A DNA stretch of 64,000 bases from Blakeslea trispora (Eukaryota; Mucoromycota; Mucoromycetes; Mucorales; Choanephoraceae), in assembly GCA_025331445.1 (NCBI GenBank), contig JAIWNE010000030.1:265711-329710 (forward strand). Reading direction: 5' to 3'. The notes beneath the pieces were generated by a model. The model had not been told where the DNA came from and did no database searches. It worked only from the letters and a program-made list of their open reading frames with translations. The number at the start of each line of letters is the position of its first letter. Positions within the stretch are counted from its first letter, which is position 1. The position numbers were made by a program, and so were the translations under genes. Positions 48,914-63,126 of this stretch are shown in pieces.

Positions 48914-50617
48914 ATGAAAAAGATTAACAATTTTGCGTCGGGTGTCTCTTCCTCCATCAACTCGCCTATTCCTACTAGTCTAGCAGGTACTACTTGTATG
49001 AACCAGCTACATCCAAGGCACCGCATTAAATCCATTTATATATAGGTGAATGTAAGAAAGCCGCCAAGATTTTGAATAGCTTCATAGGTAAGAAGGATAA
49101 ACTTGAAGAGACATATGACTTGAGTCTAAGACCAAAGAAAAATAAAAGATCCTGGACAGGGCATGGATAAGATAATCCCTGAAAACATTTTGGTAAATGC
49201 TAAGGGTTTAGCCATCTATACGGTGCTGAAAGCAGGTTTTTTGTTTTCAGGCCGTGCTGGCAGTGGTATCGTTGTAGCTAGGTAATTACATCTCTCTCTT
49301 TTTGTTTCTAATCTGACTTATCTTTCACATCTCAACTATCATTTCAGATTACCTGAGGGAGGTAAGTATCAGTGAATACATATATATATATAGAAAATAA
49401 GGTGTCACACAGCATGTTAAAATGATATCATGAAAAGGTTGGTCAGCGCCTTCTTGTATAGGTACCGGTGGTATTGGTGCTGGTGGACAGATTGGTAAGG
49501 AATAAACGGAAATAAAAAGGGATGAAGTAATATGTAAAAGGACGAACCGTAATATAAATATATTATAGGTGCTGAATTAACGGATTTTGTTCTTGTTTTG
49601 AACACCAAAGAAGCTGTAAAAACATTCAGTCAGCTTGGCAACATTACGCTAGGTGGCAACGTTTCTGGTAAGTAGATCAGTCTGTTACATGTGTTTGTTG
49701 CTAAAAAAGAAAGGCAATTATGTAATCATTTCAAAATAGTTGCTGCTGGACCTGTGGGTCGAAATGCCGAAGCTTCAGGAAGCGCAAGTCTAAAGCATAT
49801 TGCTGCTATCTACTCTTACAGTAAAACAAGAGGTCTATTTGCTGGTGTATCCTTAGAGGGGTCTGTCGTGATTACCCGTAACGATGCCAATGAGAAGTTT
49901 TACGGTCAGCGTGTCACTGCTAAAGAGCTACTGAACGGCACTGTCTCTCCTCCACCCGAAGCCGATGCACTTTATCGCGCATTGAATGCCAAATTCCATA
50001 CTTTGGGTACACAAACTTACACAACTCGAGCCATTGATGGATCTTCTACAAGCTCGATTAGCCGAAGCAATACTACCTTTAAGAGTACTAATATCTCAGC
50101 CCCTGGCACATTAAGACAACCACCTCCCATACGCCAGCAGATTGGGGGCTATGGTGCACCACTCCAGATTCAACAACAGCCATATAACGCCTCACCCACA
50201 TCCCCGCCTGCTTATCAGTCTCCTCCTCACAACAACCCTAACTACAGCCATGATATCAAACCACCTATCGCTACCAACTACCATCAGCCACAATCTTATC
50301 CCAGCACTGATTATACCATGCAAGCTGCTGCAAAAAGAGCACCACCCCCTCCACCCAGCAGAAAATCAATTGAGCCCAGAGCAAGAGCGCTTTATGCTTT
50401 CGAAGGTCAACAACCAGGCGATCTCAGTTTTCGAGAAGGGGATGTTATCACGATTGTACAAAAAACAGAGAGCCAAGATGATTGGTGGACAGGGAAGTTA
50501 AATGGGAAACAGGGCATTGTAAGTAAATTATGCAATCAAATTTTATAGAAATCATTCTCAGACTTTTTTTTTTAAAATCCATTCTAGTTCCCTGCTAATT
50601 ATGTGCAAATAGAATAA
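48914..50617 (+). CDS. Ysc84/Lsb-type SH3 protein of actin patches
   Basis: Ysc84/Lsb3 proteins bind actin and lipids at endocytic sites. Eight exons: 48914-48986, 49046-49087, 49149-49281, 49348-49361 (14 nt), 49438-49494, 49569-49667, 49740-50518 and 50588-50617, about 408 aa. Seen: SYLF/Ysc84 domain (about 1-225) with SLAG|ECKKAAKIL, DPGQGMDKIIPENILVNAKG, RLPEGGWSAPSCIGTGGIG, ELTDFVLVLNT and GSVVITRNDANEKFYG; a proline/glutamine-rich linker; and a C-terminal SH3 domain (about 350-408) with ARALYAFEGQQPGDLSFREG and DDWWTGKLNGKQGI|FPANYVQIE. All eight exons share a consistent frame. The RNF10-like gene starts 268 bp away, divergently. Confidence 0.92.
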
Positions 50618-51065
50618 GAATATAACATGTTTAATAGACCAACGTCGCTTGGGCAAGTTCATGGCAATTAATAAACCACTGTTGAAGTCGTTTCAAATTC
50701 TCTTTATGTTTTGATTCTTACTTTTATTTCTAAGGCACTAATTGATTGATGACGCTTGTTCTAGAAGTCTAATCGAGCAGAACAGTCTCTTGTGTATTAA
50801 AAGTAGTGAAGGACAAGTGATATATTTTATGGTTCGATGAAAGTTTGGATTTTCACAGAAAACTCATCTGTAAAATAAGCTGAGTAATGTAAATACAAAG
50901 ATATTCAAAGACCGCAGTGGTTCGTGTGGGGTAAAGGAACAAAAAAATTCACTTGGGCAAAAGCTTTGGTGATTTTTATAAGTAAGCGGTAATACCCAGG
51001 ATTGTTTGAGCTGGTTATAAATAAGGCTTTATCGTTACTTTCTCTTTTCTCTCAATTAAAAAAGT
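50618..51065. other. Intergenic region upstream of acyl-CoA dehydrogenase
   Basis: About 450 bp. Contains TATAAATA at 51016-51023 and a T/C-rich leader before the ATG at 51066. No gene seen. Confidence 0.5.
51016..51023 (+). promoter_or_regulatory. TATA box of the acyl-CoA dehydrogenase gene
   Basis: TATAAATA about 50 bp before the start codon, followed by a pyrimidine-rich initiator-like stretch. Inferred core promoter. Confidence 0.45.
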
Positions 51066-52645
51066 ATGGCTACCCAAAACCTTATCGACATTACTAAACT
51101 TTCACCCAAGTTCCAAGATCTTTATGCTAAGGCTAAAGATTTTGTTGAGGTACGCAAATACACCCACACCCGAGATATATGTTCCGTTTAACTCACTTTT
51201 TTTTTGTTTTTTTTAGAACGAGTGTATTCCAGCTGAAAAGACTTATGAGCTCCAAATGGGCCAGAACGAAAACAGATGGAAGGTAGATTGTTTCATTTGA
51301 AGTGTTTGTACGATTGACTAACGACATGCTTTTTTTTCTTTTGAAAACAAAAAAAGGTCATCCCTCCAGTACTCGAAGAGCTAAAGGCAAAGGCGCGCTC
51401 TCTTGGTCTTTGGAACCTCTTTTTGGGTAAAGATTATGCGGAAGGTGCTGGCTTGAGTAACGTTGAATATGGCTTAATTGCTGAGCTTACTGGTCGCTGT
51501 CCCAAGCTTGCTCCTGAAGCCATGAACTGCTCTGCTCCTGACACCGGTAATATGGGTAAGTCATTGAGAAATCAATACATGACCAAATAAAAGGTAAAAA
51601 GGTCTAACTTCAACTTGTAGAGGTTTTTGCAAAGTATGGTACACCTGCTCAAAAGGAAAAGTGGCTCAAGCCTCTTCTTGATGGCAAAATCAGATCAGCT
51701 TTTGCTATGACTGAACCTAAAGTAGCTTCTTCAGATGCTACCAACATTGAAACAAACATCCGTCGTGTTGGTAATGAGTATGTCATCAATGGTCTAAAGT
51801 GGTGGATTTCTGGTGCTGGTGATCCTCGTTGTGCAGTATACCTCGTCATGGGCAAGACAGATCCTGATAACAGCAACAAGCATCGTCAACAAAGTCTTGT
51901 CATTGTTCCAGCTGATACACCTGGTATCACTGTTGTTCGTCCCATGAAGGTCTTTGGCTTTGATGATGCTCCTGAAGGCCATTGTGAGATTGTTTTTAAA
52001 GATGTCCGCGTTCCTGCTGAAAACATCATTTTAGGTGAAGGTCGTGGCTTTGAAGTAATTCAAGGAAGATTAGGTCCTGGCAGAATTCATCATTGTATGC
52101 GCTGTATTGGTATGGCTGAACGCGCTTTAGACTTGATGTTGGTACGTGTTACTGACCCTTCTCGTCGTACTTTTGGCAAGTTTTTAAGTGAGCATGGTAC
52201 CGTTGTTGCTGACATTGCTCAATCTCGAATTGAAATTGATCAAACAAGATACCTTGTCTTGAGTGCTGCCCAAAAGATCGATCAAGCTAAGGCTAAGGGA
52301 GCTATGAAAGAAATTGGTATGGCAAAGATTGCTTCCCCTAACATGCTTCTCCGAGTCTTGGACCGTTCCATGCAAGCTCATGGTGCTGGCGGTATTTCAC
52401 AAGACTTTCCTTTGGCTCATTTCTATGCTTCCGCTAGAACTTTGCGTTATGCTGATGGCCCTGATGAAGTGGTATGATGATGTTCAATTCTTTTTGCTCT
52501 TTATCCTGACTAATTATTTCTATTCGAATCATAGCACCGCAATCAAATTGGTAAAGTCGAACTTCGTCGTGCCGAAGAATTGCTTCAGAAAAGTGTTGCC
52601 CAAAAGAAGAAGTCTGATCTTTTAGCATCGCAGTCTAAGCTATAG
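51066..52645 (+). CDS. Acyl-CoA dehydrogenase, ACAD10/11-like
   Basis: FAD flavoprotein that introduces a 2,3 double bond into acyl-CoA. Five exons: 51066-51149, 51217-51282, 51357-51555, 51621-52471 and 52535-52645, about 436 aa. Seen: helical N-terminal domain; FAD/substrate strand region [17 protein letters not shown] and the [14 protein letters not shown] motif; [21 protein letters not shown]; and the C-terminal helical domain with [41 protein letters not shown] and [22 protein letters not shown]. This resembles ACAD10/11 rather than medium-chain enzymes. It lacks the N-terminal kinase-like domain of animal ACAD11, as bacterial and fungal members do. No mitochondrial presequence and no clear peroxisomal tripeptide (ends SKL). 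SKL is in fact a classic PTS1 signal, so peroxisomal location is likely. Confidence 0.93.
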
Positions 52646-53932
52646 ATATCAAACTGAGCATATTTTGATCTACATAACTTCATGATTCTACTTGTACAAA
52701 GCATATTTTAACATAAAATATTTCACAAAAAAAAAAGCCAAGATGAAACAAGTGTTGAACCCACTATTGAAGGGTGAGAAATACACAGACATCAATAAAA
52801 TCTAGTCATTAACCTTTGACATATTTGTATTACTTAAGAACAGCCCTGCTTTTTTCTTGAAATGTACAGTTTGTTTGAGAAGCAAAATTAAATAAGATAA
52901 ATAAAAATAGTAAATATTGTTATTATTATTGTAGTGACTATATGAAGATGAAAAGTAAAAAAGAAAAGAGTTCCAAGAAATAAGTCTTGTAGCACAAATG
53001 AATAATGTCAAAGTTCAGCATACAAAAAAAAAGCCCCCCCCCTCCTGTATGTTTAAGTGATAGCAAGAGCTTTTCATTGAACTGAAAAAGAAGAGAAAAT
53101 CTATCTTTGGCTTCTCATCATTTTGTCAATTATCACCAAATGATTCCCAATTTAGGACCATATCATTTAGACTCTTTGGATGCGATCATGAAGCTTATAT
53201 TGATGGTGAAGACAAATCTTAACAATGAGTATTTCTTATTAGCTGCATTTTTACAGTATAACAAATTTAAGATTTACTCATTTGATTGAACAGTTTATAG
53301 CTAAACAAATAAAAAAGTGTTATCACTACAATGAGCGTTTTTTACAAACTCTCAAAAGCATGGTATACATTCTAAGGTATTCGAAATGAGGTGAGCTGAT
53401 AATGATAAGCAACTGATGAATAAACACTGACTTTCTCATTAAAACAACACCCTTCTTTTATTTCATTTTGAATAATCAAATATGTTGGCAAGTAACTAAC
53501 TTGATCATTTTATTGGAAACTATTCGCTACCCTTTCGATTTAGTACCTGAAGAGTACTAAGAATCAATACTACACTTCACTATAACTTTGACCCACAAAG
53601 ATTGGGGATAATTGTTGGGTCCAAGTTGTTTGTCAGAATGTATCTTTCGTATGATTAAATAAAAATATAGCTACCTCAAGCATGAATGTACATGTTTCAA
53701 TTTATATTTGGAAACAAGACTCGAAGTTGTGATACTGTATTAAAGGTCACTTTTAAGCTCAAATATGCGTTTGATAAGTAAATTGATCAATACTTTGGTT
53801 TTATTTATTGACTAAATAAGTAGACTGATGATAAATAAATAAATTGAATAAATAATTGGCATTTCTCGTATGAATGTCAATAGTCGCAAGCAAACCTAAA
53901 CAAAGGAGAGACAGGGATATGGCCTAGTTAAC
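52646..53932. other. Intergenic region, ACAD to subtilisin
   Basis: About 1.3 kb of AT-rich DNA between convergent genes, including a C homopolymer at about 53034-53041. A short plus-strand frame near 53107-53289 has protein-like composition but no start context, splice support or family, so it is not called. The last part is the subtilisin 3' region. Confidence 0.5.
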
Positions 53933-55477
53933 TTAGACACCGTTGTACAAGAGAGAGTTGGGAGTACCAGTTTTGATGTTCTTGATGGCATTCTTAGTGG
54001 CACCACTGGAAAGAGCACTGTAAAGAGCAGCAGGGCTAGGTGTGCCAAGAGAGTCAACAAGAAGAGCAGCGACACCAGCAACGTGGGGAGAGGCCATGGA
54101 AGTACCAGACAAGACACTGGTAGCAGTAGAGCTAGAACCGAAGGTACTCTTGATGTCTTGACCAGGAGCAACAATCTTGGTACAGCTACCGTAGTTACTG
54201 AAAGAAGCCATTTGGTCGTTTCTGTTAGAGGCACCAACAGCGTAAACGTTAGGGTTACCGGCGGGCAAGAAGTTACAGGTGTTCTTGTTGTCGTTACCAG
54301 CAGCAGCAATTACGTGAATACCGGCGCTTACCAAAGAGTTGACAGCATTGTTAAGACTGGTGAAGCTAGGATCAGATTGACCTTGTGTATCCAAACCAAG
54401 AGACATGTTGACAATTGCCTTACCCTTGCGGCTGGCGGCGTTGCTGCTGACCCATTGCAAACCGGAGAGAATGGCAGAAATTTGACCACTGCCGTTTTGG
54501 TCGAGAACCTTGACACCGATCAAAGTAGCCTTCTTGGCAACACCATAGGTCTTACTACCAATAGTACCAGCAACGTGAGTACCATGACCAGTACCAACAC
54601 GGTCACTACCAGAGTAAGCAGTGTAGGCAAAGGTGGCACGGCCTTCAAATTCAACGTGATCAGCTCTCAAACCATCATCGACAACATAGACGTATGCACT
54701 TGAACCGGCAGAGTTAGGGTAGTTGTAAGGGCTGTTAGGATTGAAGGTGCCACGTTGAGAGATACGAACCAAACCCCATTCAGCAGGAGACTGGCTAGCT
54801 TGGATGGAAGCAACAGGTTGAGTAGCAGTGGTTTTTTCGGCTCTCTTCATGATAGAAGCATTGTTGTCACCGTTGGCACAACCTTTACCGAGGCTTTCAA
54901 CATCGAGGTTACCCTTACGTTCGGCTTGAGCACGACGGGAGAAATGTCTCTTGGCAGCACGGGTCTTGAGAGTAGGCAAGTCGAATTGAATGGTTCTATC
55001 GGCGGCAATGCTGACGACTTCATTACCGAGCTTTTCCAATAAAGCCTTGATGATGCTGTTGTCTTCAAACTTGACACCAATAGCCTTGTAGTCCTTACCG
55101 ATGTTGTAAGCATCGAAGACATGGACATGTTCTTCTTCAGTACCACGACGGACAATCTTGTTGGATGTCTTGACGAGGTCCTTGCCAGCACCTTGAGCAG
55201 TGATCTCGTAGGCGTGGTTGATGAACTTGGGAACAACTAGAGGTAAAAATAATTTAGGGTTAGATGTGTGTTTTTTAGCTTCTTGTGCACGCTCAAACAA
55301 GTAGATTTATGTCTGATACTTACAGTCGTTGATACAGGCGTTGTTGGCCAATTGGATAATGAATTGACCATTACCAGTGGTGGAGCTGATAGCGGCTTCG
55401 GCTTCAGTGCTAATGGAAGCAGAGACAGCAGACATGCAGGAGACTGCGAAAAGAACAATGGCGGAACGGATCATCAT
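53933..55477 (-). CDS. Secreted subtilisin-like serine protease (S8, proteinase K type)
   Basis: Two exons in transcript order: 55477-55324 and 55236-53933, about 485 aa. Synthesised as a preproenzyme: signal peptide (MMIRSAIVLFAVSCMSAVSA), inhibitor I9 propeptide (about 35-120, with DYKAIGVKFEDNSIIKALLE), then the mature S8 domain. Catalytic residues are all present: Asp about 238 in VVDDGLRADH, His about 269 in GHGTHVAGTIG, oxyanion Asn in AAAGNDN, and Ser about 431 in SGTSMASPHVAG. The C-terminus is complete without extra domains. An unusual linker between the propeptide and catalytic domain contains KRAEKTTATQPVASIQ. The role is probably extracellular nutrition. GC-richer, codon-biased sequence compared with neighbouring genes suggests high expression. 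A T/A-rich leader precedes the start. Confidence 0.95.
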
Positions 55478-59078
<3,601 letters not shown>

Positions 59079-59578
59079 ATGAACGCTTCTTTAACTCTTT
59101 TCTGTGCTTCCTGCAATGAAACGGATCATTCCCGCAGAGCATCCCGTCTTTGTCCTTTGAATCCTCTCAAACAAGAGTACGGTGATGTTAAAATAGAATA
59201 AGCTCAACTGTATCAACCATCTAATTCTTCTGTCTATTCTTCATGTGACGAATCTGGACGTTCACAAAGAATAAACCCACGCTTTGCTACTGCTGAAGTC
59301 AATTTGAGAAGAACAATACTAAATTTTGCAAAGGCTTGAGTAACATTCCTTCAGTTTATGATTGTCGTGGATCAATGAACTATGCTTGCTCCTTCTGTGA
59401 CACTTTGATGTGAATTGATGAAAGGGCTTCTAGGATTAGTAAATTGCTCCCTGAGTTTCAACTTTGTTATAGTATAGGGAAATTCATCTTAGCTTCCTTG
59501 CGATCCACACCTACTGAAATTCCAAGATCGCTTACTTCAAACGATTTTACTTCTAAGAAATTTTGAAAAAGTATACGT

Positions 59579-60986
59579 TTGTATAATGGTTCCTTGAGCT
59601 TTACCTCTTTCAGTATTAATTTGGATTTGAAACTAACAAACCATTCATCTGGATCATATATGTTTCGAATTCAGGGCAGACCTTACGATTTGGCTGGATC
59701 TGCTTTACCTTATGAGGATGAAACTGCTAGGTTTGCGCAGCTTTGCATCTATGATGCAGAGCATGAGCTCGAGAATAGATATGCTGCCGCACCCAGTGTT
59801 GACAAAAATAATTTGGAAAAGCTGCAACTTATGATGCATGAGCTCGATCCTTTGGCAGCCATCTATGAAACATGATTCAGATTGCTGATAAGCAAGCAAG
59901 TGCTTTGGGTACTAGAAACGAAGAAATGGGTGCAAAAGCACTGGAAGACGTCAACTTGATTTTTAGAGCCGAAGTTGTATCCAACTGTATACGTTACAAT
60001 CGTCCAACTCACAGATCTGAAATTGATACAATCATCTTTGGTAGTGATAGTGATAATGCTCCAAATGCAAGAGATCCTGTTATTCAGTACCAGAGCAACT
60101 CTCTCAATAGGACAAATACTTTGAATCAGTGCTACAATTCATTCCATCATGTTCTTCTTTTTCCATTTAGCCAACATGGATGGAATGTTGAGACTAGAAA
60201 CATACCAGGTAATTACGAAGCAACAATCGCGGAGTTTTACAGCTATAGATTGATGTATAGACCAACTAACGGCCATCTTATGCAATCTATTCCAAAAATA
60301 CATTATCGACAACTATGCCAAGATGGAAGAAAACAGACATAACTACATCCGTCATAATGAAAAAAATTAGATTTGAAGCGTTTCAGGGCTTCCAAGATGC
60401 AGCTCGTGCCAATGATTATGCGGACACATATGATCTTCGAAGTTTAGCAAGCATCAACAAGAAAGTCATACTGCCTTCCACCTTTATTAGCAAACCCCAG
60501 CATATAATTTGATTACATCAAGATGCTTTGAGTATTGTGAAAAGAGCCAGTAAACCGGATTGCTTCATAACACTTACTTGCAATCTTAGGTGACCAGAGA
60601 TACAAAGAGAGCTTCTCTACAAATAAAAAGCTTCAGATGGATCTGATATCTGTTTCAGAGTCTTCAACCCTAAATTTCGTGAGCTCCTGAATGACTTAAC
60701 AAAGACACATGTTTTGGGCAAAGCTGTTGCTTTTGTCTTTACCATTGAATCTCGGAAATGTGATCTTCCACATACTCATATCTTGCTCATTGTTGATCCT
60801 GCGGACAGACCTAAGACTACTGGAGACTTTGGTAAAGTCGCATATGTTGGAATACCAGATCCCGATGTTCGCGAGACAGTAGTAAGAAACATGGTTCATA
60901 AACCCTTTGGAATTCTCATTTTTAGTGCTGTTTTTATGGATTCGATCAAAGGATGTACGAAAAAAATATCGCAAGTCATTTACTGA
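59579..60986 (+). pseudogene. Helitron N-terminal and HUH Rep endonuclease region, broken
   Basis: Three overlapping or adjacent frames (59579-59875, 59872-60342, 60315-60512) followed by 60714-60986 carry one protein interrupted by stops and frame shifts. Recognisable: SGSYMFRIQGRPYDLAGSAL, FAQLCIYDAEHELENRY, then the Rep portion with CDLPHTHILLIVDPADRPKT, whose His-x-His is the HUH metal-binding pair. Rep starts and ends DNA transfer in Helitrons. The catalytic tyrosine region downstream (about 61100) is too decayed to read. Non-functional as a single protein. Confidence 0.8.
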
Positions 60987-62110
60987 AGAAACAAATGCCA
61001 GTTAAATCGGGGGAAGGGTAATCTATTTGCAGAAGGCAAAACAATGGGCCACCCATTCCAAAGACGATTAATAGACAGACATACAACATGAATAATCGCT
61101 GGATTGTACTACATAATGTCTATTTGTGATGCCAAATTGTGCTCATCCATCAATAGCATAAAATAAATCTATAAGTACGTCTATAAATGTCACAATTGAG
61201 CCTCAATAATTAAAGAGCAAGACAACGAGGATCGCTCTTTTATGGATGCAGGATATGTCTTGCTCCCAAAGAACGTTGGCGTTTATTTTCGTTCAACATA
61301 CACAAGGAGTTCCCATCACATTAAAGTCTTCTGACCCATTTGGAAGGTGAAATCTTTGTGTGTTTCAACGAAAACGAAAGACTTGATATTATATTGGAAT
61401 GGTTATCAGTCCAAGAAAGTGTACTTACTATTTGATTTAAAACAAATGCATTTGATCCTAATAATCGATCCGCTTCTTATCCTAACTTTCATGAGGAATA
61501 AGTATGACATAACGAAAAGCAATTAGAGTTGTATCAGCTTATAATGTTATTCCATCATGTATATGATGTTGTGTCATTTACTGACCTTCGTACTATAAAC
61601 AATGCTGAGTATCCTATCCTTCAGGATGTTGCCCGTGCTCTTGGTTTCTTATAATTAGATTGTTAATGGATTTGCTTTCTACAAGAGGCCGATTGCACTC
61701 AATCTTCTCTGTCCTGGCGCAGACTTTTGTTGTTGTATTGACTTTCTGCACATCGTTCAATATTTATCAACTCTGAATAAACCTCAGGGACAATTTATGT
61801 GAGGATCACATTTATCAACTATCAAATGATATTTTTTTGATCTCATATTGAACGATGTCAATAAAACAGCTTACAATCATACATTGCTGGTTACCAATGA
61901 TGTTCTGGCTACTCAGTAAAGACTAAGCTTGACAAGTTTTTTGGTTTTGAGCTTTCGAGTGTTGATAGCAGAAGTGGTGACATTGACTTCAAAATCAATA
62001 ATAATTTAATACTAAAGACAACTGAATGCACTTGCCCGCCTAACACCAGTCTTTAATGATATTAACTATTTTTATAACGACCAGCATTATGTCTTTAATA
62101 CTATCAAACA

Positions 62111-63103
62111 GTGTGTAGAAAGAGATGGTTGTTAAAAAAAAACTTCTCTAGACTTTTCTTTGTAGATAGGCCTAATAGTAAGGACAAGACTTTTTTGTCC
62201 AACATAATCTTAAGAGCTGTTAGGTCATTCGGAAATGATTTTGCTCTGGCAGTTGCTTTCAGTGATACAGCTGCATTATTGTCAGACAGTGGTAGAACAG
62301 AACTTTTTTTGCTTCAAATACCCCTTGAGACTTCCTCGATAACTGTGTATCGAATCAAGCTCAACTCTGTACAAGCTTGTTTGCACAGACAAAAAGAGTT
62401 GGTCATTTGTTATGAGTAGCTGATAATCAATAACCTTACTTTGGAGTCGGTTTGTCGTACATTTACGGACACTTTTAACAGAAACAACAAAGCTCTAAAA
62501 GATGTTCCTTTTGGTGAACGGTTGTTGCTCTTTGGTGGTGACTTCAGACAAGTACTTTCAGTCGATCAGACATTGTAAATTAGCGTATCAATCGATCATT
62601 TCTTTGATTTTGTTCTACTGTGATGAAGCTACAAACAAGTACGAGAGTTTGACAAGCTCAAAGTGATAGCAACTTAGCCCTGTCAGATTGTATTCATTAG
62701 TTTGCCAACTCTCTGTTAGACATTGGTGATGGCGCTGTTGAAGCAACTCAAATGCCCTCTTACGCCAGTAATCAAATTATAAATACTGATTTCATCAAAC
62801 TCCTTAGTTCAATCCTTACTCCTGGAGACTATCCTCTAAACCATGTACCCTGACCTTTTTGAGTCTTGCTCAAACTCTATAATCACTAACGAATACATAA
62901 ATGACTCTGTTATTCTCACATCAATCAATGCTTTTGCTACAGATATTAACAAATTAATGATCAAAAGATATCCTGAAGATTTGCAGATAGAATATAGTGC
63001 TGATACAATTGCCAATAATGATCAAGTTTTTTATAGGGGCACGAAGGCACAATTTATTGAGTGCTTGCAGGCAAGTCACAACTATGTTTTTGGGTTTTTG
63101 TGA
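62111..63103 (+). pseudogene. Helitron PIF1-like helicase region, broken
   Basis: Fragments at 62111-62419, around 62425-62580 and 62843-63103 match the PIF1 helicase of Helitrons: FFVDRPNSKDKTFLSNIIL corresponds to Walker A, with the usual GPGGTGKT reduced to RPNSKDKT; ALAVAFSDTAALLSDSGRT follows; then LLLFGGDFRQVL (motif III-like); later YPEDLQIEYSADTIANNDQ. The loss of the Walker A glycines and the internal stops show that it is dead. It ends at about 63090, short of the normal C-terminal motifs. Confidence 0.8.
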
Positions 63104-63126
63104 TTTTAAGATGTTTAAGTTAAGGG

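Larger units (their letters stand above)
59079..63105 (+). mobile_element. Degenerate Helitron (Rep-helicase) element
   Basis: A rolling-circle transposon remnant of about 4 kb carrying the Rep-helicase gene, broken by many stops and frame shifts. In order: an N-terminal zinc motif region (FCASCNETDHSRRASRLCPLN, 59100-59165); a Helitron-like N-terminal domain (59579-60510); the HUH Rep nuclease with LPHTHILLI at about 60762-60790; a middle section with FTDLRTINNAEYPILQDVARALG near 61580-61655; and a PIF1-type helicase (62110-63100). The right end is not seen: the helicase homology stops before its final motifs, next to a LINE on the other strand. Ends (5' TC, 3' hairpin and CTRR) were not located. 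Confidence 0.85.

Noticed and set aside
53107..53289. 60-codon plus-strand frame with protein-like composition
   Set aside because: No good start, no splice support and no family; it lies in the shared 3' region of two convergent genes.
54083..54703. 206-codon plus-strand open frame
   Set aside because: It lies antisense to the subtilisin catalytic domain, whose motifs are clear on the minus strand. Its Thr/Val/Gly-rich sequence is a mirror of biased codons.
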